A program made the position numbers and the translations under genes. A stretch of DNA of 64,000 bases, from assembly GCF_001421745.1 (NCBI RefSeq), contig NZ_LMKW01000010.1:401131-465130 (forward strand). Direction: 5' to 3'. Below, one piece after another: positions 38,847 to 47,471 of the stretch. This DNA comes from Sphingomonas sp. Leaf230 (GTDB lineage Bacteria > Pseudomonadota > Alphaproteobacteria > Sphingomonadales > Sphingomonadaceae). Under the pieces are notes generated by a model that had not been told where the DNA came from, did no database searches, and saw only the letters and a program-made list of their open reading frames with translations. Positions within the stretch are counted from its first letter, which is position 1. Every line of letters begins with the position of its first letter.

Positions 38847-39197
38847 ATGTGCCACGTACTTGTGATCGAAGACGATTGGCTGATCGCGGATCACATCATC
38901 AGCTTGATCGAGCAAGCGGGCGCGACATCCTATGATCAGGCCGATTGCGAGACCGACGCGGTCTTCGCTGCGGGCGCGCGCATCCCGGACATGATCGTGT
39001 CCGACGTCCGGCTGCGCGAGGGGACCGGGCCGCTGGCGGTGCAACGGATCATCGCCGCGCACGGCAACATACCCGTGATGTTCATAACCGGGACACCCGA
39101 AGCCTGCATGCCCTGCGATCCGCCGGCCGAAGTGCTCGACAAGCCGATCATGGAGTCCGCGGTCATCGCGACATTCCGAAGACTCGCCCCGCACTGA
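38847..39197 (+). CDS. Single-domain response regulator
   Basis: A 116-residue free-standing receiver with the acidic pocket (E8, D9, D10), phospho-acceptor D53 in VSDVRL and a lysine at 99 (VLDKPI). The MFITGTPEA segment in place of the usual T/S loop is like the group of receivers that act with HWE/HisKA_2 kinases in alphaproteobacteria. With the LOV kinase upstream it is a plausible phosphate acceptor, but pairing is inferred from position alone. Confidence 0.82.
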   Translation: MCHVLVIEDDWLIADHIISLIEQAGATSYDQADCETDAVFAAGARIPDMIVSDVRLREGTGPLAVQRIIAAHGNIPVMFITGTPEACMPCDPPAEVLDKPIMESAVIATFRRLAPH

Positions 39198-39241
39198 TTG
39201 GTGCGAGGTACGGCAGGGTGGCGCCGTACCCCGATTGGCTT

Positions 39242-39547
39242 TCAGCCCTGGATATCGCTCGCGTCGAATTCCTTGAACGCGGCCTTCACCTCGGCGGCGC
39301 GGGCATCGTCCGCGATGTCGACCGAGACGACGATCTTGCCTTCCAGCGCCGCATCGTCGCGTGATTCCGGCGTTGGGTTCTTGCCTTCGGTATCCGAACC
39401 GGCTTTCTCGTCGCCGACGCTGTTGTCCGCGCCGTCGGTGGTGATGAAGATGTCGGTCCGCTCGATGCCCTGCTCCTGGACCAGGCGCTCGACGGTCATC
39501 TCGGCTTCGCGGCGGGTATCGAACTTTGCCTTGAGAGTGGTGGACAT
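39242..39547 (-). CDS. Small acidic hypothetical protein
   Basis: A 101-residue soluble acidic protein. It starts MSTTLKAKFDTRREAEMTVE and ends EVKAAFKEFDASDIQ, with two beta-alpha halves that suggest a duplicated ferredoxin-like or SPOR-like small fold. A charged linker rich in Asp, Glu and Gly joins them. AGGAG lies before the start. I do not recognise a function. Confidence 0.65.
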   Translation of the reverse strand: MSTTLKAKFDTRREAEMTVERLVQEQGIERTDIFITTDGADNSVGDEKAGSDTEGKNPTPESRDDAALEGKIVVSVDIADDARAAEVKAAFKEFDASDIQG

Positions 39548-39574
39548 TGGTCGCTCCTAGTTGCGGTTAAAAGG

Positions 39575-40459
39575 TCAGGCGGGACACAGATCGGGCGATG
39601 CGGCGTGTGCGCGATCGCTGGCGTCGATGTCCGCGAGGTGATCGAGGAAGTTGGTCAGTTCGGTGCGGCGGCGCGCCTCGTCGGCGAACTCGCGGTCGAC
39701 GCCGAGCGCCCATAGCAGCGAGCGGCGATCGGGATCGTCGTGGAGCGCATCGAGCTGGTCCGCGCGGTGCTCGACATCGTCGGCCGTCTCCGCAAGCCCG
39801 GCTTCGACGATGTCCTCGGCCTGGCGCCGCAGCGCGACTGCAATCTCGCCGAGCGCGAGTTCGGGGTGATATTGCACACCCCAGAACGTCCCGCCGTCGT
39901 GGCGTATCTCGGCGGCCTGGATCGTCGTGACGGCGTTGCTCGCCAGCAGAGTGGCGTCGGCGGGAAGCGTCTCGACCTCGTCGCCGTGGATCGCGGGGGC
40001 GTCCCAGCTGGCAGCACGGCCGGCGAGCAGCGGATGATCGCGGCCGGCGTCGGTCGGCGTGATGCGGCGTGCGATCCCGGCCTCCATCCGCTGCGGCATC
40101 TTGCGGACTTTCCCACCGGCGGCGGCGACCGCGAGCTGCAGCCCGGCGCAGGATCCGAACGACGGCGTGCCCGATGCGAATACCGATCGCATGAAGGTCA
40201 ACTGTCGTCGGACCTCCGGGCTGTCGTCATAGACGTGGAGCGGCGATCCGGTGATGAACACCGCGTCGAACAGGCCAAGGGCATTGGCCTCATAGACTTG
40301 TGCATCGTCGTCGGCGGGCGCGACGATCGTGATCTCGGCATCGGGACGGAGCTGACGAAGCGTCGACGCATAGGTTTCGCCCGAGCTTTTGCCGGCATGG
40401 CGACGACGCGCCTCGCGCTCGTCCGCAGTCTCGCTTTCGGCAACCAGTAAATGCGGCAA
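39575..40459 (-). CDS. Class I glutamine amidotransferase-like protein
   Basis: A 294-residue protein of the GMP-synthase-type glutaminase fold. The nucleophile is C104 in FGSCAGLQLA and the other triad residues are H198 and E200 in QYHPE. A C-terminal extension of about 75 residues, helical and charged, is unlike single-domain glutaminases. The start appears to be TTG at 40459, with GAGAGG upstream; no ATG fits the N-terminus MPHLLVAES. It is on the same strand as the acylase/ABC set and 83 bases downstream. Its acceptor substrate cannot be inferred. Confidence 0.8.
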   Translation of the reverse strand: MPHLLVAESETADEREARRRHAGKSSGETYASTLRQLRPDAEITIVAPADDDAQVYEANALGLFDAVFITGSPLHVYDDSPEVRRQLTFMRSVFASGTPSFGSCAGLQLAVAAAGGKVRKMPQRMEAGIARRITPTDAGRDHPLLAGRAASWDAPAIHGDEVETLPADATLLASNAVTTIQAAEIRHDGGTFWGVQYHPELALGEIAVALRRQAEDIVEAGLAETADDVEHRADQLDALHDDPDRRSLLWALGVDREFADEARRRTELTNFLDHLADIDASDRAHAASPDLCPA

Positions 40460-40542
40460 ACCCGGTCCTCTCCCGTTTCGGTTCGAGCGACCTCAACGCG
40501 CTGGCACGCGTTTCGTCCGCCGCCGCCGCAAATTTTGCGCGC

Positions 40543-41619
40543 TTACATTTCGAGCGCGCGCTCATACCCCGTGAGTTCGAGATAGCCACGACCGCCGCGG
40601 GTGCGGACCGCGCCCTCCCAATAGACCGGCAGGCCGCTGCGTCGGGCGTCGAGTTCCTGTGCGGCGAACATCGGTACGAGGCGCCAGCGCTGGATGCTGC
40701 CCGCGATGCGGACGCTCAGTTCCTGCGAGACCGGGTAGAGCGCGCCGGTCGCCTTGCTGCGCCATGTCGCGAGCGGGCGGAAGGCGACGTCGTTGGGGCC
40801 GAACACCGTCATGCTGCCGTCGGCGCGACGGAGCGAGCCGCCCGTCCAGACCGTGCCGCCGCCCTTGCGCCGGATGCGGAACGCCATCAGCGCGGAGCCG
40901 TCGTCGAAATTGAGCCCGGTCCAGTCCCAGCCTTGCGCGGCGGGGGCGAGGTAGTTGGACGACCATTCGCGATCGAGCCACGCCTCGCCGGTTACTGCGA
41001 CCGTTCCGCCACCTTTGCGGACGCGGCCGGTCACGCGGAGATGCGGCACCGAGTAATAATAGCTCGCTTCCTCGGGGCGCGCCCCCTTGCGGCTATAGCC
41101 TCCGATCCCCTGCGGCAGGGGAGGCTGGGTCGGCTGGAAATCGAGCGCGAGGCCGAAGCCGTCCGCGTTTACACGCGTCGTCCAGCGGCCATTCCCCGCG
41201 CGGCGCAACCGCCAGTCGCGGATCGCGACGTCGGCATCGCCGGTGCGCGCCTGCGCGAGACCGAAGCCTTCGCGTGCCGCCTGCTCGCCGTGAAGCAGCT
41301 TGCCGGTGGTCGGATCGGACAGCGCGGCGTGCGCGAACAGGACCTGGCGTGCGGCGAACCGGCTCGGGTTGCGCGGATCGACCGGCGGGCGGGTGCGGAA
41401 GAAGGTGACCTGGAAACCGAGATCCTTGCCATCCTCGGTCCGCAGCCAGCCGGTGACGTACCACCATTCGGTGCGAAACGCCGGGTGCGCGCCGTGATCC
41501 GCGGGGAAACGCAAGCTGATCCCCGGCCGCACGACCGGATAGGTAGCGGGCGGCGTGGCGGCGGGCGCGGCGACACCGATCGCGGCGATCCAGCCGAGCA
41601 GGGCCCAAGGTCGCAGCAT
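40543..41619 (-). CDS. Exported CrtC/AttH-like lipocalin-fold protein
   Basis: A 358-residue protein with a signal peptide (MLRPWALLGWIAAIGVAAPAA) and the duplicated lipocalin-like domains of the AttH/hydroxyneurosporene synthase group. Conserved pieces are HPAFRTEWWYVTGWL, FRTRPPVDPRNPSRF, WLDREWSSNYL and GWDWTGLNFDDGSALMAF. Its ATG overlaps the permease stop codon by one base (TGATG). AttH-type proteins are typically encoded beside an ABC exporter, as here; the role of the pair is not settled. A carotenoid-hydratase role is possible in name only. Confidence 0.85.
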   Translation of the reverse strand: MLRPWALLGWIAAIGVAAPAATPPATYPVVRPGISLRFPADHGAHPAFRTEWWYVTGWLRTEDGKDLGFQVTFFRTRPPVDPRNPSRFAARQVLFAHAALSDPTTGKLLHGEQAAREGFGLAQARTGDADVAIRDWRLRRAGNGRWTTRVNADGFGLALDFQPTQPPLPQGIGGYSRKGARPEEASYYYSVPHLRVTGRVRKGGGTVAVTGEAWLDREWSSNYLAPAAQGWDWTGLNFDDGSALMAFRIRRKGGGTVWTGGSLRRADGSMTVFGPNDVAFRPLATWRSKATGALYPVSQELSVRIAGSIQRWRLVPMFAAQELDARRSGLPVYWEGAVRTRGGRGYLELTGYERALEM

Positions 41620-44165
41620 CACCAATCCTCCCGCACCGACTGTACCGCGCTTCTCGCCGTCGCGCGCCGCCCCGCCAGCATCGCGGTCGCCGCCGCCGCA
41701 CCCGTCAGCGCGGTCGCGACGCCGATCAGCGTGCCGAGCGGAATGCGGGTGGTCATCGTCCAGTTGAACGACTGCGGGTTGATCACGTGGATCAGCACTT
41801 GCGACAGGACCAGGCCGAGCCCGATCCCCGCGAGCGCGCCGGTAAGCCCGACGATCGCACCCTCGGTCGCGAGCATTCTGGTGAGCTGGCCGCGGGTGAG
41901 GCCGAGATGCCGGAGCATTCCGAACTCGCGTTCGCGCGCGATCGTCTGCGCCGACATCGTCGCCGCCACGCCCGCCAGCCCGACCAGGATCGCCACCGCC
42001 TCCAGCAGATAGGTGACCGCGAAACTGCGATCGAACAGTGTCAGCGCGAGTTTCCGCAGCGTCGCCGGCTGGCCGACCTCGACCTGGGGGCGCAGGTCGG
42101 CGGGCAGGCGATCGGTCATCGCGCGCGCGACCTTGGCCGGATCCGCACCGGGCAGGATCGTCGCGGAAATCTCGTCGCGGCGATCGTCGCCCGTCAGGCG
42201 CTGGTAATCGCCCTCGTCGATCAGCACCGCGCCCGCCTGGCGCCCGTAGTCGCGCCATATGCCGGCGACGGTGAACTGCGTGCGGCCGGCGATCGGCAGC
42301 GTGATGCGCTCGCCCGCATCCCAGCCGTACAGGCGGTGCGCGGGCTCGGAGACCCAGATCGGCACCGCCTCCTTCGGTACAGGCGGCCCGCGATCGATCA
42401 GCACCAGTAGCGGATCGCGGCCACCGCGCTCGGGTCGCGCGATCAGGCTGACGGGTGGGCGATCCGCGGCGATGGTCAGCGGAATCTGCCGACTGAAGGC
42501 GAGGCGGGCGATACCCGGCGTGCCTGCGATACGCGTGCGGGTCGCCGGATCGAACGTCGCGCCGGCGGTGGTGCGCAGATACAGGTCCGCGCCGAGCACC
42601 TGGTTGAGCCACTCGTCGACTGCGCCGCGGAAGCTGGTCACCATCGTCGCCATCGCGATCATCAGCGCGGTCGAGGCGACGATCCCGCACAATGCGGTCG
42701 CCGCTTCGCCGGGCGCGCCGTGAAGGTGACGGACCGCAAGCAGGCCGGGCACGCTGCCTCGCGTCCGCCTTGCCAGCGGGGTCAGCAGCGTGCGCGCGAA
42801 CCACGGCACCCCCGCGACGCCGCCCGCGAGCATCAGCGCCATCCCCAGGAATCCGAACAGCGGCAGCCCGGCGATCGCGGGCAACAGCGACGCGGCGCCT
42901 CCCGCGACGAGCAACGCGGCGGCGGGCCACCATGCGACCGGCCGCCGAGGATCGAGTACGTCGCCGGCGTTCTTGAGTGCGGCGGCCGGTGCAGCCCGCG
43001 CCGCGACGCGTGCGGGCAACGCGCTGCCCAGGATCGCCGCGAGCAGGCCGAGCGCGAAGAACCCGATCGCGGCACCGGGCTGAATCACGACGCGCGCGGT
43101 GCTGCCGCCGAAATAGCCCGCACCGAGGTCGCCGCCGAACCAGTGGAGTGCCGCCCATGCCAGGCCGTATCCTGCCGCCAGTCCCGCCGCCGCGCCGACC
43201 AGTCCGATCGCGAGCCCCTCGATCACGACCGCGGCGATGATCCCGGCGCGCGGCATGCCCAACGTCCGTAGCAGTGCGAACGCGCGTTGCCGCCGCACCA
43301 CCGACAGCGACTGCGCCGAATAGACGAGGAAACCGCCGGTCAGCAGCGCGACCAGCGCCAGCATGTCGAGATTGACACGGTACGCGCGCGACAGGGCATC
43401 GCCCTGCGCGTTCTGCGTTTCGGCGGTCGACAGGATAGCGTCCGCGGGCAGGATCGCGCGCAACGCCGGCTCCGCGATCGCGCGATCCGACAGCGCGAGG
43501 TCGAGCCGATCGATCCGCCCGAGACGTCCGAACCGCCACTGCGCCGCGGCGATATCCATGACGCCGACCGCGGTCGATTCGTCCGTCGCCGGCAGCGTGC
43601 CCGCCACCCGCAACGGCACCGACCGGCCATTGGCGACGACGACCAATCGCGTGCCGATCTTCGCGCCGACCTGGGTCAGCGCCGCGCGTGACAGGAACAG
43701 CGCGGACTCGTCGAACGCCGTATCGTTGCCGGTATCGGGACCACGCGGGCGGATGCCGATCAGCGACGGTGTCACCGTGGCCGCCCGGATCACGTCGACG
43801 CCCAGCAGCGTCAGGCGAGCCTTGCCGATCCGCGCATCGATCCGCAGCACCGGGCTGGCATCGCCGACGCCATCGGCACGCGCGACGCGGGGATAGAGGC
43901 GTTCGTCGAAGCCGAGCGGGCTGGTCGCGCGGACCGACAGTTCGGCGGCACCGCTGACGCCGCGCATCGCGCCATCGAACGACGCCAGCGCGGATCCGTT
44001 GACGAGATGCACTGCGAAGCCAAGCGCCACGCCGACCGCGATCGCGACCGCCGTCAACAGGAAGCGGGCAGGGTGGAACCGCCACTCGCCCGCGATCAGC
44101 CAGCGGAGTCCCAGCCGTCCCGACCAGAGCCCGGACCCGGACTTCAGGCCAGGCTTAGGCGTCAC
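41619..44165 (-). CDS. FtsX-type ABC transporter permease
   Basis: An inner-membrane permease of about 848 residues with two FtsX/MacB-type halves. Each half has a large periplasmic region and hydrophobic segments, for example FLLTAVAIAVGVALGFAVHL near the N-terminus and LGIGLGLVLSQVLIHV near the C-terminus. It should work with the LolD-like ATPase encoded directly upstream to move lipids, lipoproteins or a peptide across the envelope. The start is uncertain: GTG 44165 overlaps the ATPase gene by 11 bases and GTG 44189 by 35. The single-chain, duplicated form differs from the LolC/E pair. Confidence 0.88.
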   Translation of the reverse strand: MTPKPGLKSGSGLWSGRLGLRWLIAGEWRFHPARFLLTAVAIAVGVALGFAVHLVNGSALASFDGAMRGVSGAAELSVRATSPLGFDERLYPRVARADGVGDASPVLRIDARIGKARLTLLGVDVIRAATVTPSLIGIRPRGPDTGNDTAFDESALFLSRAALTQVGAKIGTRLVVVANGRSVPLRVAGTLPATDESTAVGVMDIAAAQWRFGRLGRIDRLDLALSDRAIAEPALRAILPADAILSTAETQNAQGDALSRAYRVNLDMLALVALLTGGFLVYSAQSLSVVRRQRAFALLRTLGMPRAGIIAAVVIEGLAIGLVGAAAGLAAGYGLAWAALHWFGGDLGAGYFGGSTARVVIQPGAAIGFFALGLLAAILGSALPARVAARAAPAAALKNAGDVLDPRRPVAWWPAAALLVAGGAASLLPAIAGLPLFGFLGMALMLAGGVAGVPWFARTLLTPLARRTRGSVPGLLAVRHLHGAPGEAATALCGIVASTALMIAMATMVTSFRGAVDEWLNQVLGADLYLRTTAGATFDPATRTRIAGTPGIARLAFSRQIPLTIAADRPPVSLIARPERGGRDPLLVLIDRGPPVPKEAVPIWVSEPAHRLYGWDAGERITLPIAGRTQFTVAGIWRDYGRQAGAVLIDEGDYQRLTGDDRRDEISATILPGADPAKVARAMTDRLPADLRPQVEVGQPATLRKLALTLFDRSFAVTYLLEAVAILVGLAGVAATMSAQTIAREREFGMLRHLGLTRGQLTRMLATEGAIVGLTGALAGIGLGLVLSQVLIHVINPQSFNWTMTTRIPLGTLIGVATALTGAAAATAMLAGRRATARSAVQSVREDW

Positions 44166-44886
44166 GCCGCTCCACCAGTCCCTCGGCACCCAGCGTCAGC
44201 ACGCGGTCGGCGATCGCCGCGCTCGCGTCCGAATGCGTCACCATCACGCCCGCCGCACCGTTGCCGCGCACCGCATCGGCGAACAGTGACAGCACGCGCG
44301 CGGCGGTCTCCGGATCGAGGTTGCCGGTCGGCTCGTCCGCGAGGATCAGCGCGGGGCGGTGGACGAGCGCACGGGCGATCGCCACCCGCTGCAATTCGCC
44401 CCCCGACAGATCGCGAGCATACCCGTCGCCGCGACCGTCCAGGCCGACGGCATCGAGCATCTCTTCCGCGCGCGTCGATGCCGCGGCATTATCCGGCGAA
44501 ACGAGTGCGAGCGGCAGTGCGACGTTCTGGCGCAGCGTCAGATAGGGGAGGATGTGGAAGGCCTGGAACACGAAGCCGATCCGCTCGCGCCGCAATCGGG
44601 TCCGCGCGGTCTCGTCGAGCATGCCGAGGTCGATGCCGTCGATCGCCACGCTGCCCTCGTCCGCCTCGTCCAGCCCGGCGAGGATGTTGAGCAAAGTCGA
44701 TTTGCCGACCCCGGATTCGCCGATGATCGCGACCAGTTCGCCCGCGCCGACCTCCAGATCCAGGTGCCGGAACAACCGCCGCGGCCCCGGTACCGACTTA
44801 CCGAGCGCACGGACCGCGAGAAGGGGAGGGGCGTCAGGCATATCCAGTCCGTGCAATAGCCTGGGAGGCTCCGCAAGCGTCGACAT
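44155..44886 (-). CDS. LolD-like ABC transporter ATP-binding protein
   Basis: A 243-residue ATPase. Walker A GESGVGKST (about 56-64), signature LSGGELQR, Walker B LILADEPTGNLD and the H-loop MVTHSD are all present. GELQR rather than GQQQR is the LolD/FtsE-type signature. It pairs with the overlapping permease gene. Starts at 44886 (MSTLAEPP) and 44841 (MPDAPPLL) are both open. It lies 18 bases after the acylase gene. Confidence 0.9.
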   Translation of the reverse strand: MSTLAEPPRLLHGLDMPDAPPLLAVRALGKSVPGPRRLFRHLDLEVGAGELVAIIGESGVGKSTLLNILAGLDEADEGSVAIDGIDLGMLDETARTRLRRERIGFVFQAFHILPYLTLRQNVALPLALVSPDNAAASTRAEEMLDAVGLDGRGDGYARDLSGGELQRVAIARALVHRPALILADEPTGNLDPETAARVLSLFADAVRGNGAAGVMVTHSDASAAIADRVLTLGAEGLVERRDA

Positions 44887-44904
44887 CGCCGGATATGCGG
44901 TAGA

Positions 44905-47112
44905 TCAGTTACCCGGCCGATAGGTTCGTTCGACGTGGCCCGTCAGTTCGTCGGGATGGAAATAGACCGGCCGCAACCGTCCCTCGGCATAGCGCGCTAC
45001 CTGGTCGGCGAAATGCGGCGATCGGACGTCGCCGCTCTGGCCGCCGGCCATGACCGCCATCGCCTTCACCCGCGGGCCGAACTCGACCACCGCGACGAAG
45101 CTGTTGCCGCTGGTGCCGTAATAGCGCTTCGTCCCCGGCCACGGCTTCGCGCCGAACGATGCGAGGCTTCCCCACTGCGCCGAGGTGAACGGCACCGGGG
45201 TCGAGGCGCGGCTGTCGTCGAAATGCGGCGCGATCGAATCGTCGAGCCGCTGAAAACGGTTGATGTCCTTCCACGGCGTCCGCCAGTCGCCGAAATCCTG
45301 CTTGAGTCGAGTGACGGCCGTGCTCAGCGCGGCGAGCTTCGCATCCGGGCCGACTCGCGTGGCAATATAGTCGGGCACGTTCAGCCGCTCCGCCTGCGCG
45401 AAGCTGCCGACCTCGCGCCACAATTGGTCGCCCCAGAAGACCGCGAGACTGGTCGCGGTGGAATCATAGGCCCAGCGATGGTCCCAGCGCTTGAGCAACG
45501 CGATCGGTGCGGCAAGCGCAGCGCGACGCGGATCGCTGGCGGGAAGCGCGTCCCATGCCGCGACCAATCCGGGCAGCAGCCGCGCAAAGGCGGGGAGATA
45601 GGGATCGAACGCGGCGGCCCGCAGCGTGTCGGGTGTCCAGCCGGTCTTCCCCGTCAGCAACAGGTCGGCATGAACGCCGCGCGCATTGCCGCCGACCTGG
45701 TCCATGTAGCGCGGATAGTCCGCCGCCTTGGGGCTGTCGGGCCCCGCCGCGCTCCACGGCCAGTCGTTGGTGTTGTGCGCCCACCCTATGCGCGGGTTGA
45801 GCACGCTCGGCAGGCTGGGGAGCGTATGCAGGCCATGCCAGTCGGTCGCGGGGTCGCTGCCGTCGACCGGGCGGGTATAGTCGAAGCGATCGTCGCGGAT
45901 CGGCATGAACTGCGGCATCAGGAACGCGATCTCGCCTTTGCTGTCGGCGAACAGCGTGTCGTTCGACGAATTCGCCTTCAGCGCCGCGACCTTCATGTAT
46001 CCTGCGAGATCGGTCGCCTTGGTCCGAAGGTAGCTTTGTTCGAGCGCGGGGACCGGGCGCCACATCAGCGCGGTGGCGATCCATTTGCCGGCCTTGGAGG
46101 CGACGATCGGGCCGTGATGCGTGCGATAGGTGGTGAAGCTGCGCTCGGCCATCGTCCCATCGGGCTGGCGGACTCGCAGCGTAACGGTGCGTGCGACGAC
46201 TGGCCGGCTGGTCTTGCCGTAGCGATAGGCATAGTCGCCGCCACGCCGCGTGATCCGCTCGGCGAACTCGTCGACGTTGTCGACCGTCGCCGAGGTGTGC
46301 ATCCACCCGGCCTTCGGATTGAAGCCCTGGTAGACGAAGAACTGGCCCCAGGTGCTGGCGCCATACGCGTTCAGCCCCTCGTCGCTGGTCATCTGCGCCT
46401 CGGACCGGAAATAGAAGCTGGTGTGCGGATTGATGAGCAGCAGCGCGTGACCGTTCGCGGTCAGCCGGGGCGCGATGGCGATGCCGTTGGAGCCGGACGG
46501 CTCGCGCGGAATCATCCCCAGTTCCTCCGGCGTCGGCGGGGTCGGCTGGCCGTAGAAGGTCTTCAGGTCGCTGAGCGAGATCCGCTCGATATCGCCGCCG
46601 ATGCTGCCTTCGGTGAAGCTGAGCGCCATCCACGGCTCGAACCGGGTCAGCACGCGGGGCTTTGTCTGCGGGTGCGTCGCGAGATAATAGTTCAGACCAT
46701 CCGCCCAGGCCTGCATCAGCGTGCGCAACCAGGCCGGGCTCGTGGTGTAGTCCGCCTTCAACGCGACGGGATCGACGAACAGCCGCTGGCGGAGGTCCGC
46801 CCACACCGCGTCCTCTCCCACGTCAGCACCCGCCGCCTCGGCGGTCCGGCCGAGCGCGGTCAGGTAATTCGCCTCGATCCGCGGGAAATCGTCCTCCGCC
46901 TGCGCATAGATCATCCCGAACACCGCATCGGCATCCGACCGACCCTTGATATGCGGGATGCCCCAGTCGTCGCGGGTGATCGTCACGCGCTTGGCCTGCG
47001 CCTGCCATCGCTGCATGTCGGTGGGCGCCGAAATGGGGGTGGCGGAGGAGGGGGTGGCCAGCAGCAGGGCCGACAGGATCAACGGGTGACGCGCGTGCCG
47101 AGGGATTGCCAT
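44905..47112 (-). CDS. Penicillin-acylase-family hydrolase
   Basis: A 735-residue N-terminal-nucleophile amidase. The signal peptide (about 1-25, LILSALLLATPSSA) sends it to the periplasm, where it should self-cleave before S208 in PSGSNGIAIAP to give two chains. Other family pieces are DDWGIPHIKG and TNDWPWSAAGP. Members cleave penicillins, acyl-homoserine lactones or other N-acyl amides; which one applies here cannot be told. It is the first gene of a packed minus-strand set with the LolD-like ATPase, permease and AttH-like protein, which suggests a joint function on an acylated compound. Confidence 0.88.
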   Translation of the reverse strand: MAIPRHARHPLILSALLLATPSSATPISAPTDMQRWQAQAKRVTITRDDWGIPHIKGRSDADAVFGMIYAQAEDDFPRIEANYLTALGRTAEAAGADVGEDAVWADLRQRLFVDPVALKADYTTSPAWLRTLMQAWADGLNYYLATHPQTKPRVLTRFEPWMALSFTEGSIGGDIERISLSDLKTFYGQPTPPTPEELGMIPREPSGSNGIAIAPRLTANGHALLLINPHTSFYFRSEAQMTSDEGLNAYGASTWGQFFVYQGFNPKAGWMHTSATVDNVDEFAERITRRGGDYAYRYGKTSRPVVARTVTLRVRQPDGTMAERSFTTYRTHHGPIVASKAGKWIATALMWRPVPALEQSYLRTKATDLAGYMKVAALKANSSNDTLFADSKGEIAFLMPQFMPIRDDRFDYTRPVDGSDPATDWHGLHTLPSLPSVLNPRIGWAHNTNDWPWSAAGPDSPKAADYPRYMDQVGGNARGVHADLLLTGKTGWTPDTLRAAAFDPYLPAFARLLPGLVAAWDALPASDPRRAALAAPIALLKRWDHRWAYDSTATSLAVFWGDQLWREVGSFAQAERLNVPDYIATRVGPDAKLAALSTAVTRLKQDFGDWRTPWKDINRFQRLDDSIAPHFDDSRASTPVPFTSAQWGSLASFGAKPWPGTKRYYGTSGNSFVAVVEFGPRVKAMAVMAGGQSGDVRSPHFADQVARYAEGRLRPVYFHPDELTGHVERTYRPGN

Positions 47113-47231
47113 GTGCCGAGCGTAAGGCGACCGCATGGGAAATGCCATGCGTAGTGACGGTGATTAAGATGGTGGAGCGGAAGGCTGAGGCTACGTCGCC
47201 TCGCGCTGGACCGCTGTTTTCCTGAGAAAAC

Positions 47232-47306
47232 TGGAGCGGGCGAAGGGATTCGAACCCTCGACCCCAACCTTGGCAAGGTTGTGCTCTACCCCTGAGCTAC
47301 GCCCGC
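47232..47306 (-). tRNA. tRNA-Gly (anticodon GCC)
   Basis: Reading the minus strand gives GCGGGCG acceptor arm, GCTC/GAGC D-arm, a TTGCCAA anticodon loop with GCC, the GTTCGAATC T-loop and a matching CGCCCGC arm, with an encoded CCA. The whole cloverleaf fits without gaps. Confidence 0.97.
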
Positions 47307-47452
47307 TCTGGCGCCTATGTCTCCGGTCTGAAGCGACACGGTGACTGGGTGAGGCGCGCTGTTAGCCCGGTGTTTCCGGGACGGCAAGCGCCTTTTCAAC
47401 TTTCGCATGAAATTCGACGCAAACGAGATTCCGCTTGGCGACTCCTGCACTA

Positions 47453-47467
47453 GAACATTACAAGAAC
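47453..47467 (+). promoter_or_regulatory. LexA (SOS) box of the imuA-imuB-dnaE2 cassette
   Basis: GAAC-N7-GAAC (47453-47456 and 47464-47467), the alphaproteobacterial LexA operator, lies five bases upstream of the imuA start. It implies DNA-damage control of the cassette. Confidence 0.9.
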
Positions 47468-47471
47468 AATT

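Noticed and set aside
40543..41619. Calling the AttH-like protein carotenoid 1,2-hydratase as part of the crt pathway
   Set aside because: It is exported, lies far from the crt genes and belongs with an ABC exporter; similarity to CrtC reflects the fold, not proven activity.
40543..44085. Extending the CrtC/AttH-like protein upstream to 1180 codons
   Set aside because: The upstream part is the permease gene read in another frame; the signal peptide and start/stop overlap at 41619 give the real start.
44935..47154. A 739-codon open frame on the plus strand
   Set aside because: It is antisense to the penicillin-acylase-like gene and has Arg/His-rich, low-complexity composition.
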